Below the pieces are notes generated by a model. The model saw only the letters and a list, made by a program, of their open reading frames with translations. It had not been told where the DNA came from and searched no databases. From contig CAWUEY030000001.1 in the NCBI GenBank assembly GCA_963921245.4, positions 1,736,001 to 1,800,000 of the forward strand: a stretch of DNA of 64,000 bases, given 5' to 3'. Source of the DNA: JABJGO01 sp963921245. GTDB lineage: Bacteria > Pseudomonadota > Alphaproteobacteria > Rhodospirillales > Casp-alpha2. Shown here piece after piece: positions 1 through 8,641 of this stretch; position 1 is the stretch's first letter, and every line of letters begins with the position of its first letter. The translations under genes and the position numbers were made by a program.

Positions 1-573
1 ATAGAGTTCGAGCGTCACACCATCCACGCAGGCACAGTGGGCGTTCCGCGCCCGAACGGCAAGGATACTGCCCTCGTGGGATCCGGTAACCAGCGTGCGG
101 GCAAAAAAACGATCGCCGCCGGGTTCCAGCACTGCAATGCTCGCACGAAACGCATTGAAACCGGACTGGGAGTCCCGGCTGTTTATGGCGGCATCCAGAT
201 TTTCCAGGTCGGCAATGCTGTCGATATTGAGATCGTCCCGAACGATAATCTGGCTGCGGTAGTTGGGACCTTCACAACCCGGTGCTTCGTAGATGGGCGT
301 TGCCACCATGCGCACCGCCTTGCCCAGCAGGTACAGCATCGGAAACCCGCAAGTCTGGGAGAATATTAGATTGGGAGAGCGCCAATGATCCAACAGTGTT
401 TCGGGCTTTGACAGCGTTTCCGGCGTGAGTGTCACGCCGGCTTCACGCATATGGCGGGCAAGCCCGCGCCACCATATACCCACCGTGTCCTCAACCTCCG
501 CCAGGGTATACATGGGCAGGGACGCTGATCCTGCAGGAGGCGGATACGGTATGATTTCTGCGCTGTTGGTCAT
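1..573 (-). CDS. PhnD-like substrate-binding protein (partial, runs off the left edge)
   Basis: The minus strand is open from an ATG at 573 to the window edge, giving the first 191 residues. The protein begins MTNSAEIIPYPPPAG and contains VGIWWRGLARHMREAG, a TLLDHWRSPNLIFSQTCGFP segment and an YRSQIIVRDD strand. These are typical of the PhnD/phosphate-phosphonate periplasmic-binding superfamily (type 2 fold). No signal peptide is visible, so this may be a cytoplasmic or sensor-like member rather than a transporter component. Its ATG overlaps the stop of the upstream GFA gene by 4 bases (ATGA), so the two are probably translationally coupled. Ligand unknown. The C-terminus lies outside the window. 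Confidence 0.75.
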   Translation of the reverse strand, partial: MTNSAEIIPYPPPAGSASLPMYTLAEVEDTVGIWWRGLARHMREAGVTLTPETLSKPETLLDHWRSPNLIFSQTCGFPMLYLLGKAVRMVATPIYEAPGCEGPNYRSQIIVRDDLNIDSIADLENLDAAINSRDSQSGFNAFRASIAVLEPGGDRFFARTLVTGSHEGSILAVRARNAHCACVDGVTLELY

Positions 574-1052
574 GACGACCGATCCCCATCCAGCTTGCCC
601 GCCGACGTGGTTTCGAACCGGGGTAGACCATCATCAGGCAGGTCTAGGAAGTCGGCCAGGTCGCAGGTGTAGATATGCCCACTGGCCTTGAGACCCGATG
701 GTTGCTCAAGATTCCCGGCGGTTATACTGACCCGGTCGCCACCATGGCGGCACCAGAACAGGCTGGAACCGAAGGTGCGGCATAAGCCGCGTTCGGCCTT
801 GCCGGAAGAGCGGTACCCGGCAAGGCCTTCCTCGGTTTCAAAAACAAGGGCGTCTGAAGCAACCTGGGTATAGGTGCCCTTGCTGCCGTGGACACGTCGA
901 CACTGTCCGCAATAGCAGTTTACCACCGCCCGCAAGCCATCCCACGAGGCGGAGCGAACGGAGCCACACAGACATTGTCCCGCTGCGCTGGGTGATTGAC
1001 CATGCCTTTGATCCGTTATGTCGATTTCCCAATTGGTTACGGCTTGTTCCAT
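570..1052 (-). CDS. GFA/CENP-V family (glutathione-dependent formaldehyde-activating enzyme-like) protein
   Basis: A 160-residue protein with the GFA zinc-binding pattern: GQCLCGSVR (Cys27, Cys29), NCYCGQCRRVHG (Cys46, Cys48, Cys51) and a later Cys91/Cys101 pair, followed by the aromatic C-terminal part HIYTCDLADFLDLPDDGLPRF. Family members are small zinc proteins. Few have a proven reaction, and the formaldehyde-glutathione role is established for only some. I chose the ATG at 1052 because the region upstream does not resemble the family and the protein then has the usual length. The stop overlaps the start of the next minus-strand gene by 4 bases, indicating a two-gene operon. Confidence 0.8.
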   Translation of the reverse strand: MEQAVTNWEIDITDQRHGQSPSAAGQCLCGSVRSASWDGLRAVVNCYCGQCRRVHGSKGTYTQVASDALVFETEEGLAGYRSSGKAERGLCRTFGSSLFWCRHGGDRVSITAGNLEQPSGLKASGHIYTCDLADFLDLPDDGLPRFETTSAGKLDGDRSS

Positions 1053-1232
1053 TCCATAGTAGCCCCACAGTTTCCAGCAGGACAAACAGATAAAATTTGT
1101 GGATGGAAACAATAGGTCCGCAAATGACACGGTAGCCACGATCATCTTCTATACCAGGGAGACCCGGAAAGACAGGGATGGTCAACGACAGGAAAAATGT
1201 GCTACACTGCGTGGATAGAAGGTATAACCATT

Positions 1233-1574
1233 ATGACCAACCCTGCCTACATTCTTGAGGACGCGGGCTTCACCCGCGACCAGATAAACGCTCTTACCGT
1301 TTACTGGGACGGCAGTGTTGCCACAAAGGAAGATATTGCCAACCTGCGCAGTGAACTAAAGGAAGACATTGCCCACCTTGATGGCAGGATCAAGGACCTG
1401 CGCAGTGAATTGAAAGAGGACATTGCCCACCTTGACGGCAAGATTGACACGACGACCGCAGATCTGCGCGGTGAGATGAAAGAACTGCGCACCGAGCTTC
1501 GCTACATTAAATGGATCGGCGGTGCCATTCTTGTGGGTGTCTTCATCCCGTTGATCAAGGGTTTTATGGGCTAA
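1233..1574 (+). CDS. Coiled-coil, C-terminally anchored membrane protein, copy 1 (DUF1640/CCDC90-like)
   Basis: 113 residues: an N-terminal segment (YILEDAGFTRDQINALTVYW), then ATKEDIANLRSELKEDIA and repeated LRSELKEDIAHLDG modules forming a coiled coil at about residues 30-85, then one membrane segment (WIGGAILVGVFIPLIKGF) at the C-terminus. The layout matches the small DUF1640/Bdr-like proteins of bacteria, whose function is unknown. The ATG at 1233 follows AGAAGG at 1217-1222. The same layout recurs in copies 2 and 3 and in the small protein at 6194, all on the strand of the methyltransferase-helicase-nuclease genes, so a link to that cassette is possible but not shown. Confidence 0.85.
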   Translation: MTNPAYILEDAGFTRDQINALTVYWDGSVATKEDIANLRSELKEDIAHLDGRIKDLRSELKEDIAHLDGKIDTTTADLRGEMKELRTELRYIKWIGGAILVGVFIPLIKGFMG

Positions 1575-1668
1575 TTACTGATCGGCAATGCTGGCGTAAA
1601 TCCTCCGGAAGCCGCTGGGCGGCAACATCTTTCAGGGAAAGTGCGAGAGACCGTTGGCAGTGCGTAGT

Positions 1669-1713
1669 CACTGGCGGCTCATGCCTTGCGAGGCAAAGCG
1701 TTGCCAGCCAGTG
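1669..1713 (+). terminator. Stem-loop after coil gene copy 1
   Basis: An outer inverted repeat CACTGGC (1669-1675) / GCCAGTG (707-713 of the same kb, i.e. 1707-1713) encloses an inner hairpin TGCCT-TGCG-AGGCA at 1682-1695. It is followed by GTATTTT. It may be a weak intrinsic terminator or a structured RNA. It is repeated in the next spacer. Confidence 0.45.
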
Positions 1714-1733
1714 GTATTTTCACGGTCAGGGAA

Positions 1734-1761
1734 TTGCCGTTAGGGCAAAATGTGCTACACT
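1734..1761 (+). promoter_or_regulatory. Predicted sigma70-type promoter of coil gene copy 2
   Basis: TTGCCG (1734-1739) and TACACT (1756-1761) are separated by 16 bases and lie 25 bases upstream of the ATG at 1786. The same boxes precede copy 3, and the TACACT box precedes copy 1 at 1203-1208. Each copy therefore seems to carry its own promoter. No experimental support. Confidence 0.45.
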
Positions 1762-1785
1762 GTGTGGACAGAAGGTATAACCATT

Positions 1786-2181
1786 ATGACCAATCCTGCC
1801 TACATTCTTGAGGACGCGGGCTTTACCCGCGACCAGATAAACGCTCTTACCGTTTACTGGGATGGCAGTGTTGCCACAAAGGAAGACATTGCCAACCTGC
1901 GCAGTGAACTAAAGGAAGACATTGCCCACCTTGATGGCAGGATCAAGGATCTGCGCAGTGAGCTGAAAGAGGACATTGCCCACCTTGACGGCAAGATCGA
2001 GACGCAAGGCGAAAGACTGGAAGGCAAGATCAAGGACCTGCGCAGTGAACTGAAAGAGGACATCGCAGATCTGCGCGGTGAGATGAAAGAACTGCGCACC
2101 GAGCTTCGCTACATTAAATGGATCGGCGGTGCCATTCTTGTGGGTGTCTTCATCCCGTTGATCAAGGGTTTTATGGGCTAA
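1786..2181 (+). CDS. Coiled-coil, C-terminally anchored membrane protein, copy 2
   Basis: 131 residues, the longest of the three paralogues. The N-terminal ~50 residues and the C-terminal ~35 residues (ELRTELRYIKWIGGAILVG onward, including the membrane segment) are the same as in copy 1. The middle contains an extra module (IETQGERLEGKIKDLRSELK) that lengthens the coiled coil. The ATG at 1786 has the same AGAAGG ribosome-binding site. As in the other copies, the predicted topology is a cytoplasmic coil with a C-terminal membrane anchor. Function unknown; DUF1640/CCDC90-like by architecture. Confidence 0.85.
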   Translation: MTNPAYILEDAGFTRDQINALTVYWDGSVATKEDIANLRSELKEDIAHLDGRIKDLRSELKEDIAHLDGKIETQGERLEGKIKDLRSELKEDIADLRGEMKELRTELRYIKWIGGAILVGVFIPLIKGFMG

Positions 2182-2275
2182 TTACTGATCGGCAATGCTG
2201 GCGTAAATCCTCCGGAAGCCGCTGGGCGGCAACATCTTTCAGGGAAAGTGCGAGAGACCGTTGGCAGTGCGTAGT

Positions 2276-2320
2276 CACTGGCGGCTCATGCCTTGCGAGG
2301 CAAAGCGTTGCCAGCCAGTG
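2276..2320 (+). terminator. Stem-loop after coil gene copy 2
   Basis: Exact counterpart of the stem-loop at 1669-1713: outer CACTGGC/GCCAGTG arms, inner TGCCT-TGCG-AGGCA hairpin, then GTATTTT. Conservation between copies could simply reflect recent duplication. Confidence 0.45.
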
Positions 2321-2340
2321 GTATTTTCACGGTCAGGGAA

Positions 2341-2368
2341 TTGCCGTTAGGGCAAAATGTGCTACACT
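2341..2368 (+). promoter_or_regulatory. Predicted sigma70-type promoter of coil gene copy 3
   Basis: TTGCCG (2341-2346) and TACACT (2363-2368) with a 16-base spacer, 25 bases upstream of the ATG at 2393, identical to the copy 2 arrangement. Confidence 0.45.
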
Positions 2369-2392
2369 GTGTGGACAGAAGGTATAACCATT

Positions 2393-2767
2393 ATGACCAA
2401 TCCTGCCTACATTCTTGAGGACGCGGGCTTTACCCGCGACCAGATAAACGCTCTTACCGTTTACTGGGACGGCAGTGTTGCCACAAAGGAAGACATTGCC
2501 AACCTGCGCAGTGAACTGAAAGAGGACATTGCCCACCTTGATGGCAAGATCGAGGCGCAAGGCGAAAGACTGGAAGGCAAGATCATAGCCCTTGATGGCA
2601 AGATCGACACGACGACCGCAGAACTGCGCAGTGAACTGAAAGAGGACATCGCAGACCTGCGCGGTGAGATGAAAGAACTGCGCACCGAGCTTCGCTACAT
2701 TAAATGGATCGGCGGTGCCATTCTCGTGGGTGTTTTCATCCCGTTGATCAAGGGTTTTATGGGCTAG
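2393..2767 (+). CDS. Coiled-coil, C-terminally anchored membrane protein, copy 3
   Basis: 124 residues with the same ends as copies 1 and 2. The central coil has a different module order: LRSELKEDIAHLDGKI, then EAQGERLEGKIIALDGKI, then DTTTAELRSELKEDIADL. The C-terminal membrane segment WIGGAILVGVFIPLIKGF is unchanged. The three copies therefore look like one protein with a variable-length, shuffled coiled coil. It is the last copy before the methyltransferase gene, which begins about 340 bases downstream. Function unknown. Confidence 0.85.
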   Translation: MTNPAYILEDAGFTRDQINALTVYWDGSVATKEDIANLRSELKEDIAHLDGKIEAQGERLEGKIIALDGKIDTTTAELRSELKEDIADLRGEMKELRTELRYIKWIGGAILVGVFIPLIKGFMG

Positions 2768-3108
2768 CCTCTTTGCTGTTGTGTGTGCTGTAGTGTATGT
2801 GCTGTGGTATATGGAACGCCGGAACGAGGGCTTGCCCTGGTGCACTATCTTTCTTCCTTGATTTTTTCCCTGGCCTTTCCCTCGTGTCTTTACAACCCCC
2901 TTAAAACGCCTGATAGTCGGGTCAAACGATTCGGGCCATTGGCCCTGGTTCTTCCAAGGGTGCCGCCCTGGGTGAGGGGTGCTTCGGGCCTGTTGCCCGT
3001 TTTTTCTGAGAGGGTTGTCAGGAGGCTTGTTAACAGGCTTGTCAAAAGGGCCTGTTGAGGGGATTGTTAACAGCAATTGTCAACAGGCTTGGCTAAGGGG
3101 GTTATGCC
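2768..3108 (+). other. Non-coding leader of the methyltransferase gene with TGTTAACAG-type repeats
   Basis: No convincing gene. The last ~80 bases (about 3015-3090) hold several related motifs: CTTGTTAACAGG, CTTGTCAAAAGG, CCTGTTGAGG, ATTGTTAACAGC and TTGTCAACAGG. They repeat a TTGTTAACAG core containing the palindrome TGTTAACA. This could be a regulator-binding array or simple tandem-repeat expansion. AAGGGG at 3095-3100 is the likely ribosome-binding site for the TTG start at 3109. Confidence 0.5.
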
Positions 3109-3324
3109 TTGAACGCTGTGGAGATTGAGGAGGCCATATCGGCCCTGGCTGAGGCGCCGTTCGATGCGGCTGAGTTTCCTTTTGCCTTTCTTGAGGCGTT
3201 CGGCAACAAATCCACCACCATCAAGAAGCTTCGCAACGGCGCAACCAATCCCTCAGACGTGCCGGGCGGTGTCCTACAGCGGGGCCACATCCACCTGGCG
3301 TGCTGTGGCGGCGAGAATGCAGGC

Positions 3325-3414
3325 GTTGGTAATACAGGTGGTGATGCCAGCGATGATACAGCCGGTGATGCAGCCAGTGATACAGCCAGTGATACAGGCA
3401 ATAATACAGGCGGC
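3325..3414 (+). repeat. Short tandem repeats inside the methyltransferase gene (Asp/Thr/Ala/Ser-rich)
   Basis: Imperfect 9-15 base repeats built on GATACAGCCAGT-like units encode a Gly/Asp/Thr/Ala-rich linker at about residues 73-102. Related proteins normally run straight from the GGVLQRGHIHLAC segment to LAALKASRATN, so this looks like an in-frame expansion in a loop. Confidence 0.75.
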
Positions 3415-3846
3415 GTCACGGCTACGCTCGCCGCGCTCAAGGCCAGCCGGGCCACCAACACGGCGCGCAACGGGGTCGGATATGTGCTGGCCACCGACGG
3501 TCAGTGGTTTGAGGCGGAAAACCTGAGCTCCGGCGATACCATCGCCTGTGACTACAAGGATTTCCCTAACCATTTCGGGTTTTTCCTGCCGCTGGCGGGG
3601 ATCACGACGGTCAAACAAATTCGCGAGAACGCGTTTGATATCCGCGCCACCAGCCGCCTCAACAAGCTGTATGTGGAGCTTTTGCGCCATAATCCCGACT
3701 GGGGCACGCCGGAGCGGCGCTCAGACATGAACCATTTTATGGCGCGCCTGATCTTCTGCTTCTTTGCCGAAGACACCGACATTTTTCTCAAGGACAACCT
3801 GTTCACTGGGACCATTGAACAGATGACCTCTGCTTCGGGTCGCGGG

Positions 3847-3980
3847 GTCGCCCAACCCCATACCCAACCCCACACCAAACCGCCCGCCCAACCCCATGCC
3901 AAAACGCCCGCCCAAACACCTGCCAATACACATTCTAACAATACGCCCGCCAATACGCCTGCCAATACACAGACCAATAC
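3847..3980 (+). repeat. Short tandem repeats inside the methyltransferase gene (Pro/His/Thr/Asn-rich)
   Basis: Imperfect repeats of CCCAACCCCAT and CCTGCCAATACAC type encode QPHTQPHTKPPAQ and NTPANTPANTQTNT stretches at about residues 247-291. They sit between the FTGTIEQM and HEVIGEIFRAM segments, which are normally close together in the family. The insert is in frame and low in complexity. Confidence 0.8.
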
Positions 3981-6193
3981 CCATGAGGTCATTGGCGAGA
4001 TCTTTCGCGCCATGAGCACCGATTTAAGCGACAGGGGGGCGGCTGGCTTGCCGCGCTGGGCAAATGACTTCCCCTATGTGAACGGCGGGCTGTTTTCAGG
4101 GAACACCGAAGCGCCCCGGTTCTCCCGCATGGCGCGCTCTTATCTTTTGCATGTGGGCGGCCTCGACTGGCAACAGATCAACCCCGATATCTTCGGCTCC
4201 ATGATCCAGGCCGTGGCCGATGAAGAGGAGCGGGGTGCTTTGGGCATGCATTACACCAGCGTGCCCAATATCCTCAAGGTCTTGAACCCGCTGTTCTTAG
4301 ATGACCTGCGTGACCAGTTGGACCGCGCGGGCGACAATGGCCGGAAGCTCTTGAACCTGCGCGGGCGGCTCGCCACCATACGGGTGTTTGACCCGGCCTG
4401 TGGGTCGGGGAACTTCCTTGTCATTGCTTATAAGGAAATGCGGGCCATTGAGCATGAGATCAATAAACGCCGGGGCGAGACCCATGAGAAGTCAGTAATC
4501 CCGCTCACCAACTTCCGGGGCATTGAGCTTCGCGATTTCCCGGCAGAAATCGCCCGCTTGGCCCTCATCATTGCCGAATACCAGTGCGATGTCCTCTATC
4601 GCGGGCAACAGGAAGCCTTGGCCGCGTTCCTGCCGCTCGATACACAGAACTGGATTACCTGCGGCAATGCGCTTCGCCTCGATTGGCTTTCCATCTGCCC
4701 GCCCACTGGCAAGGCGGTGAAGCTCGCCGCCCATGACCTTCTCCACACGCCGCACGATCAATCCGAGATCGACTTTGAGAACGAGGGCGGTGAAACCTAC
4801 ATCTGCGGCAACCCACCGTATAAGGGCTCTACGTGGCAGTCAAAAGAGCAGAAGGAAGATATGCAGTTTGTTTTCACGGGCCGCGTGAAGAATTGGAAGT
4901 CTCTCGATTATGTCGCGGGCTGGTTCATGAAGGCCGCCGATTTCGGGACCCGGACACCTGGGGCGGCGGCCTTTGTTAGCACAAACTCAATCTGTCAGGG
5001 GCAGCAGGTTTCTCTTCTCTGGCAACCCATATTCGAGACAGGGCATGAGATTTCGTTCGCGCATACGTCTTTCAAGTGGGCAAACCTGGCCAGCCATAAT
5101 GCGGGCGTCACGGTGGTTATTGTCGGTCTCTCAAACCGGGCGGGCAAAACGCGGCGGTTATTCTCCTTAGGCGATGACGGCATTCCCACAGAGCAGGCGG
5201 CTGACCATATCAACGCGTATCTTGTACCCGGCCCAAATGTGATTGTTGAGCGGGCCGCAAGGCCCAAACGTGATCTACCAGAAATGGCCATTCGGTAACA
5301 AGCCAACAGACGGCGGCAATCTCCTGTTGAGCGGGGCGGAAGTGGACGCCCTGTCACTGACAGAAAAACAACGCGCGCGGTTTATCAGGAGGTTTCTTGG
5401 CTCCGCCGAGTTCATTCAGGGTAAGGAGCGTTACTGCCTTTGGATTGAAGACGATCATCTCGAGGAAGCGCGATCAATAGAGGCCATCAATGAGCGCATT
5501 GAACGGGTTCGTGATATGCGTTTGAAGAGGTCTGATAAGCAGGCGCAAATGAGATGGCCAAGCGATCACATCAAATGCGCGAAATGAATGTCGGAAGCTC
5601 ACATACAATAGTTGTTCCTGTCACTTCATCTGAAAACAGAGAGTATCTACCGGTTGGGTTGCTGCCTAAAAGCACGATAGTAAGTAATCTTGCCTTCGCC
5701 CTCTACGATGCACCGCTGTGGAACATGGCGATTATCGCCTCGAAACTGCATCTGGTCTGGATCGCCACCGTCTGTGGGACAATTGGAAACAAGGCTACAG
5801 CTACTCCAACACGTTGGGCTGGAACACGTTCCCTGTGCCCAAACTGACCGAGAAGAACAAAGAAGACCTCACCCGCGCGGCCCGTGATATTCTGCTGGCC
5901 CGTGAGGCCCATTTCCCGGCGACCATCGCCGATCTCTATAACCCGATGCCTGGGAACCTACGCGCCGCCCATGATCTGGGTGATGAAGTTTTGGAGCGTA
6001 TCTACATCGGGCGGCGCTTCAAGAACGACACCGAACGCCTCGAAGACCTGTTCCAGCGCTACACAAAAATGACGGCCACCTCCAAAACCCCGTAAACACG
6101 TAAACACCCCGCCGACACCGCTGACATCGCTGACATCGTCGACATCGGCGGCGGGCATTGACAGACCCCGGCGGGAAGGATGATAGTAGGCGC

Positions 6194-6406
6194 ATGAGCA
6201 CCATGAACGCGGAAATGTACGATGCCCTGATCGCGGCGGGCGCGCCCGACGACAAGGCGCGGGCGGCGGCGGCGTCCCTGTCCGAGGAAAACCTGGCGAC
6301 AAAGGGCGACATTCACCGCCTCGAAAAGGAACTGATCGTCATCAAATGGATGCTGGCGCTGGTCATCGCCGCGACGGTTGTTCCGCTGGCCCGCGACCTG
6401 CTCTGA
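6194..6406 (+). CDS. Small coiled-coil membrane protein between methyltransferase and helicase genes
   Basis: 70 residues: a short N-terminal part (MYDALIAAGAPDDKARAAAA), the phrase LATKGDIHRLEKELIVIKW and one C-terminal membrane segment (MLALVIAATVVPLARDLL). The order matches the three paralogues at 1233-2767 (ATKEDIANL, then IKW, then the membrane segment) but with a single short coil. The ATG at 6194 follows GGAAGGA at 6174-6180; a second in-frame ATG lies at 6203. It lies in the same orientation about 100 bases before the helicase gene. DUF1640-like by architecture; function unknown. Confidence 0.7.
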   Translation: MSTMNAEMYDALIAAGAPDDKARAAAASLSEENLATKGDIHRLEKELIVIKWMLALVIAATVVPLARDLL

Positions 6407-6505
6407 GCCTGCGTCGCCAGTGGCTTTCGTATAAACCGAGTTAATCTAAAGATCCGGCGACCACACACTGTGGCCTTCACGCCGACAACAGGGAGCTGAC
6501 AGAAC

Positions 6506-8641
6506 ATGAACAATCCGGAACCGGAAAGCGAAAAGGACCATCCCGGCATGGGTGCCAGCGGGTCTTTCCAGACACAAGGTCAAGGTGTTACTGATAGGAA
6601 CAAATCCATTCCGTCCGTATCTGTGAACTATGCCTGCAACGGCCGCTCAAAGACGGCCAATGAATTTGGTATGCGGGTCATGCAGGAACGGGCCTATGAG
6701 AGGCGGGGTGAGCAATACCTGCTCATCAAATCGCCGCCGGCGTCCGGCAAAAGCCGTGCGCTGATGTTTATCGCGCTCGACAAGCTGGCCAATCAGGGCA
6801 TTGAACAGGCCATTGTGGTGGTGCCGGAGAAATCCATCGGCGCGAGCTTTAACAATGAACCCTTGAGCCAGTTCGGGTTTTTTGCGGACTGGGTGGTCGC
6901 GGCGCGGTGGAACCTCTGCAATGCGCCGGGTGACGATGGCGGCAAGGTGAAATCCGTCAAGACCTTCCTGGAAAGTGACGACAGGGTGCTGGTTTGCACC
7001 CACGCCACCTTCCGCTTCGCCGTCGATCGGTATGGTGTCGAGGTGTTCGACAATCGCCTGATTGCCGTGGATGAGTTCCATCATGTGAGCGCCAACCCCG
7101 ATAACAAACTGGGCCGGCACTTAGGCGAGTTCATCCAGCGCGACCGGGTCCACATTGTTGCCATGACCGGGTCATACTTCCGCGGCGACGCGGAAGCCGT
7201 ATTGGCCCCTGATGATGAGGCGAAGTTTGAAACGGTTACCTATACCTACTATGAGCAATTGAACGGCTATGACTATCTCAAGAAACTGGATATCGGGTAT
7301 TACTTCTACTCAGGCTCCTACGCTGACGAGATACTGAGTGTTCTGGATTCGTCTGAAAAAACGATCATTCATATTCCCAGTGTGAACTCACGCGAAAGTA
7401 CCAAGGATAAATATAAGGAAGTTGATCACATCATTGACAAGCTCGGTGACTGGAAAGGGACGGACCCGGATACCGGATTTGACCTGGTGGAAACGGCTGA
7501 TGGCAGGATGCTCCGCATTGCTAATCTGGTGGACGACGACCCGGCGCTGCGCGACAAGGTCTCTGCCGCTCTCAAACGGCCCCAAGAAAAAGACAACCGC
7601 GACCATGTGGACATCATTATCGCCCTCGGCATGGCGAAAGAAGGCTTTGACTGGATTTGGTGCGAACATGCCCTGACCATTGGATACCGGGCCAGTTTGA
7701 CGGAGATCGTCCAGATCATCGGGCGCACGACACGGGATGCCAAGGGTAAAACCCACGCACGGTTTACCAACCTGATTGCGGAACCGGATGCATCGGAAGA
7801 CGCGGTGACGGAGGCCGTGAATGATACCCTGAAAGCAATTGCCGCCAGCCTGTTGATGGAGCAGGTGCTCGCGCCCCGGTTTAACTTCACACCAAAGAAC
7901 AAGGACAGTGAGCCATTGGACGGGTTTGACTATGGTGAGGCGGGCTACAGTGCCGAGAACAGCAATGTCGGGTTTAACGAGGAAACCGGCCAGCTCCATC
8001 TTGAAATCAAAGGACTGGCGGAGCCCAAAAGCGCGTTTGGGCATCGTGTTATCAAGGAAGACCTCAATGAGGTCATCACGGCTTTCGTCCAGGACAAACA
8101 GGCGTTGGAGAGAGGCATGTTTGATGAGGAACTCATTCCCGAAGAGTTGACACAAGCGCGGATGGGCAAGATTATCAAAGACAAGTATCCCGAACTAGAC
8201 GGAGAAGATCAGGAAGCCGTGCGTCAACATGCCATAGCTGCGCTGGCGATTACGCAAAAGGCGAAAGAGATCGCCGTGTCTTCGGACGGTGAAAATATTA
8301 CGGGGAACACCGCGTTGATTGATGGTGTTCGCCGGTTCACCATGGATGTGCGCGATCTCGACATTGACCTTATTGACCGCATCAATCCCTTCGGCGAGGC
8401 CTATGCCATCCTTGCCAAAACCATGAGCGAGGAAAGTCTCAAACAGGTGGCCGCCGTGATCGCCGCCAAGCGCATAAACCTGACGCCTGAAGAGGCGCGG
8501 GATCTGGCAAAACGGGCGCTGAAGTTCAAACAGGAACGTGGCCAGCTGCCGTCACTGACTTCCCCGGACGCCTGGGAAAAGCGCATGGCGGAGGGGGTTG
8601 TCTTTCTTTCCCGAATGGGGGCGGAGGCGGCGAATGGCTAA
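6506..8641 (+). CDS. SF2 DEAD/DEAH-like helicase (defence-type)
   Basis: 711 residues with superfamily 2 helicase motifs in order: Walker A KSPPASGKSR (75-84), motif II VDEFHH (DEFH 189-192), motif III MTGSYF (220-225) and motif VI QIIGRTTR (403-410). The C-terminal ~280 residues are an accessory domain that I do not recognise. Such helicases are the ATP-driven translocase in restriction-type systems, and this one lies between the methyltransferase gene and a GIY-YIG nuclease gene. The ATG at 6506 follows GGGAG at about 6490. The end overlaps the nuclease gene by 8 bases. All motifs look intact, unlike the upstream methyltransferase gene. Confidence 0.88.
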   Translation: MNNPEPESEKDHPGMGASGSFQTQGQGVTDRNKSIPSVSVNYACNGRSKTANEFGMRVMQERAYERRGEQYLLIKSPPASGKSRALMFIALDKLANQGIEQAIVVVPEKSIGASFNNEPLSQFGFFADWVVAARWNLCNAPGDDGGKVKSVKTFLESDDRVLVCTHATFRFAVDRYGVEVFDNRLIAVDEFHHVSANPDNKLGRHLGEFIQRDRVHIVAMTGSYFRGDAEAVLAPDDEAKFETVTYTYYEQLNGYDYLKKLDIGYYFYSGSYADEILSVLDSSEKTIIHIPSVNSRESTKDKYKEVDHIIDKLGDWKGTDPDTGFDLVETADGRMLRIANLVDDDPALRDKVSAALKRPQEKDNRDHVDIIIALGMAKEGFDWIWCEHALTIGYRASLTEIVQIIGRTTRDAKGKTHARFTNLIAEPDASEDAVTEAVNDTLKAIAASLLMEQVLAPRFNFTPKNKDSEPLDGFDYGEAGYSAENSNVGFNEETGQLHLEIKGLAEPKSAFGHRVIKEDLNEVITAFVQDKQALERGMFDEELIPEELTQARMGKIIKDKYPELDGEDQEAVRQHAIAALAITQKAKEIAVSSDGENITGNTALIDGVRRFTMDVRDLDIDLIDRINPFGEAYAILAKTMSEESLKQVAAVIAAKRINLTPEEARDLAKRALKFKQERGQLPSLTSPDAWEKRMAEGVVFLSRMGAEAANG

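Larger units (their letters stand above)
1195..2767 (+). repeat. Tandem triplication of a ~0.6 kb gene-plus-promoter unit
   Basis: Three head-to-tail copies of the same unit (promoter, ribosome-binding site, coiled-coil gene, stem-loop). Start codons lie at 1233, 1786 and 2393, so the periods are 553 and 607 bases. The spacers 1575-1785 and 2182-2392 are nearly identical over about 210 bases. The copies differ mainly in the middle of the coding region, where coil modules are gained or lost. The low divergence of the spacers implies recent duplication or continuing gene conversion. Confidence 0.95.
3109..6095 (+). pseudogene. MmeI-type DNA methyltransferase/restriction gene, frameshifted near its 3' end
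   Basis: The first frame (TTG at 3109 to a stop at 5298, 729 residues) holds the N-terminal and spacer domains (FLEAFGNKSTTIKKLRNG, DMNHFMARLIFCFFAEDTDIF split over about residues 205-225) and the methyltransferase core with motif I FDPACGSGNFL (about residue 427) and motif IV GNPPY (about 567-571). This is the arrangement of MmeI/COG1002 gamma-class adenine methyltransferases, which often combine modification with restriction. The protein then continues in other frames: FGNKPTDGGNLLLS from about 5290, SHTIVVPVTSSENREYLPVG from about 5590 and YSYSNTLGWNTFPVPKL to 6095. At least three, probably four, single-base shifts (near 5288, 5550, 5785 and 5800) break the target-recognition region. It could be a true pseudogene or sequencing error. 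A clear D-ExK nuclease motif was not found. Confidence 0.85.

Noticed and set aside
2783..3058. Plus-strand 91-codon frame in the methyltransferase leader
   Set aside because: No family, no ribosome-binding site, and overlaps a repeat-rich non-coding leader.
2333..3076. Minus-strand 247-codon frame across coil gene copy 3 and the leader
   Set aside because: Antisense to the repeated coil gene, and extends into repeats; no ribosome-binding site or family.
7388..8155. Minus-strand open frame opposite the helicase gene
   Set aside because: Antisense shadow of an intact helicase gene.
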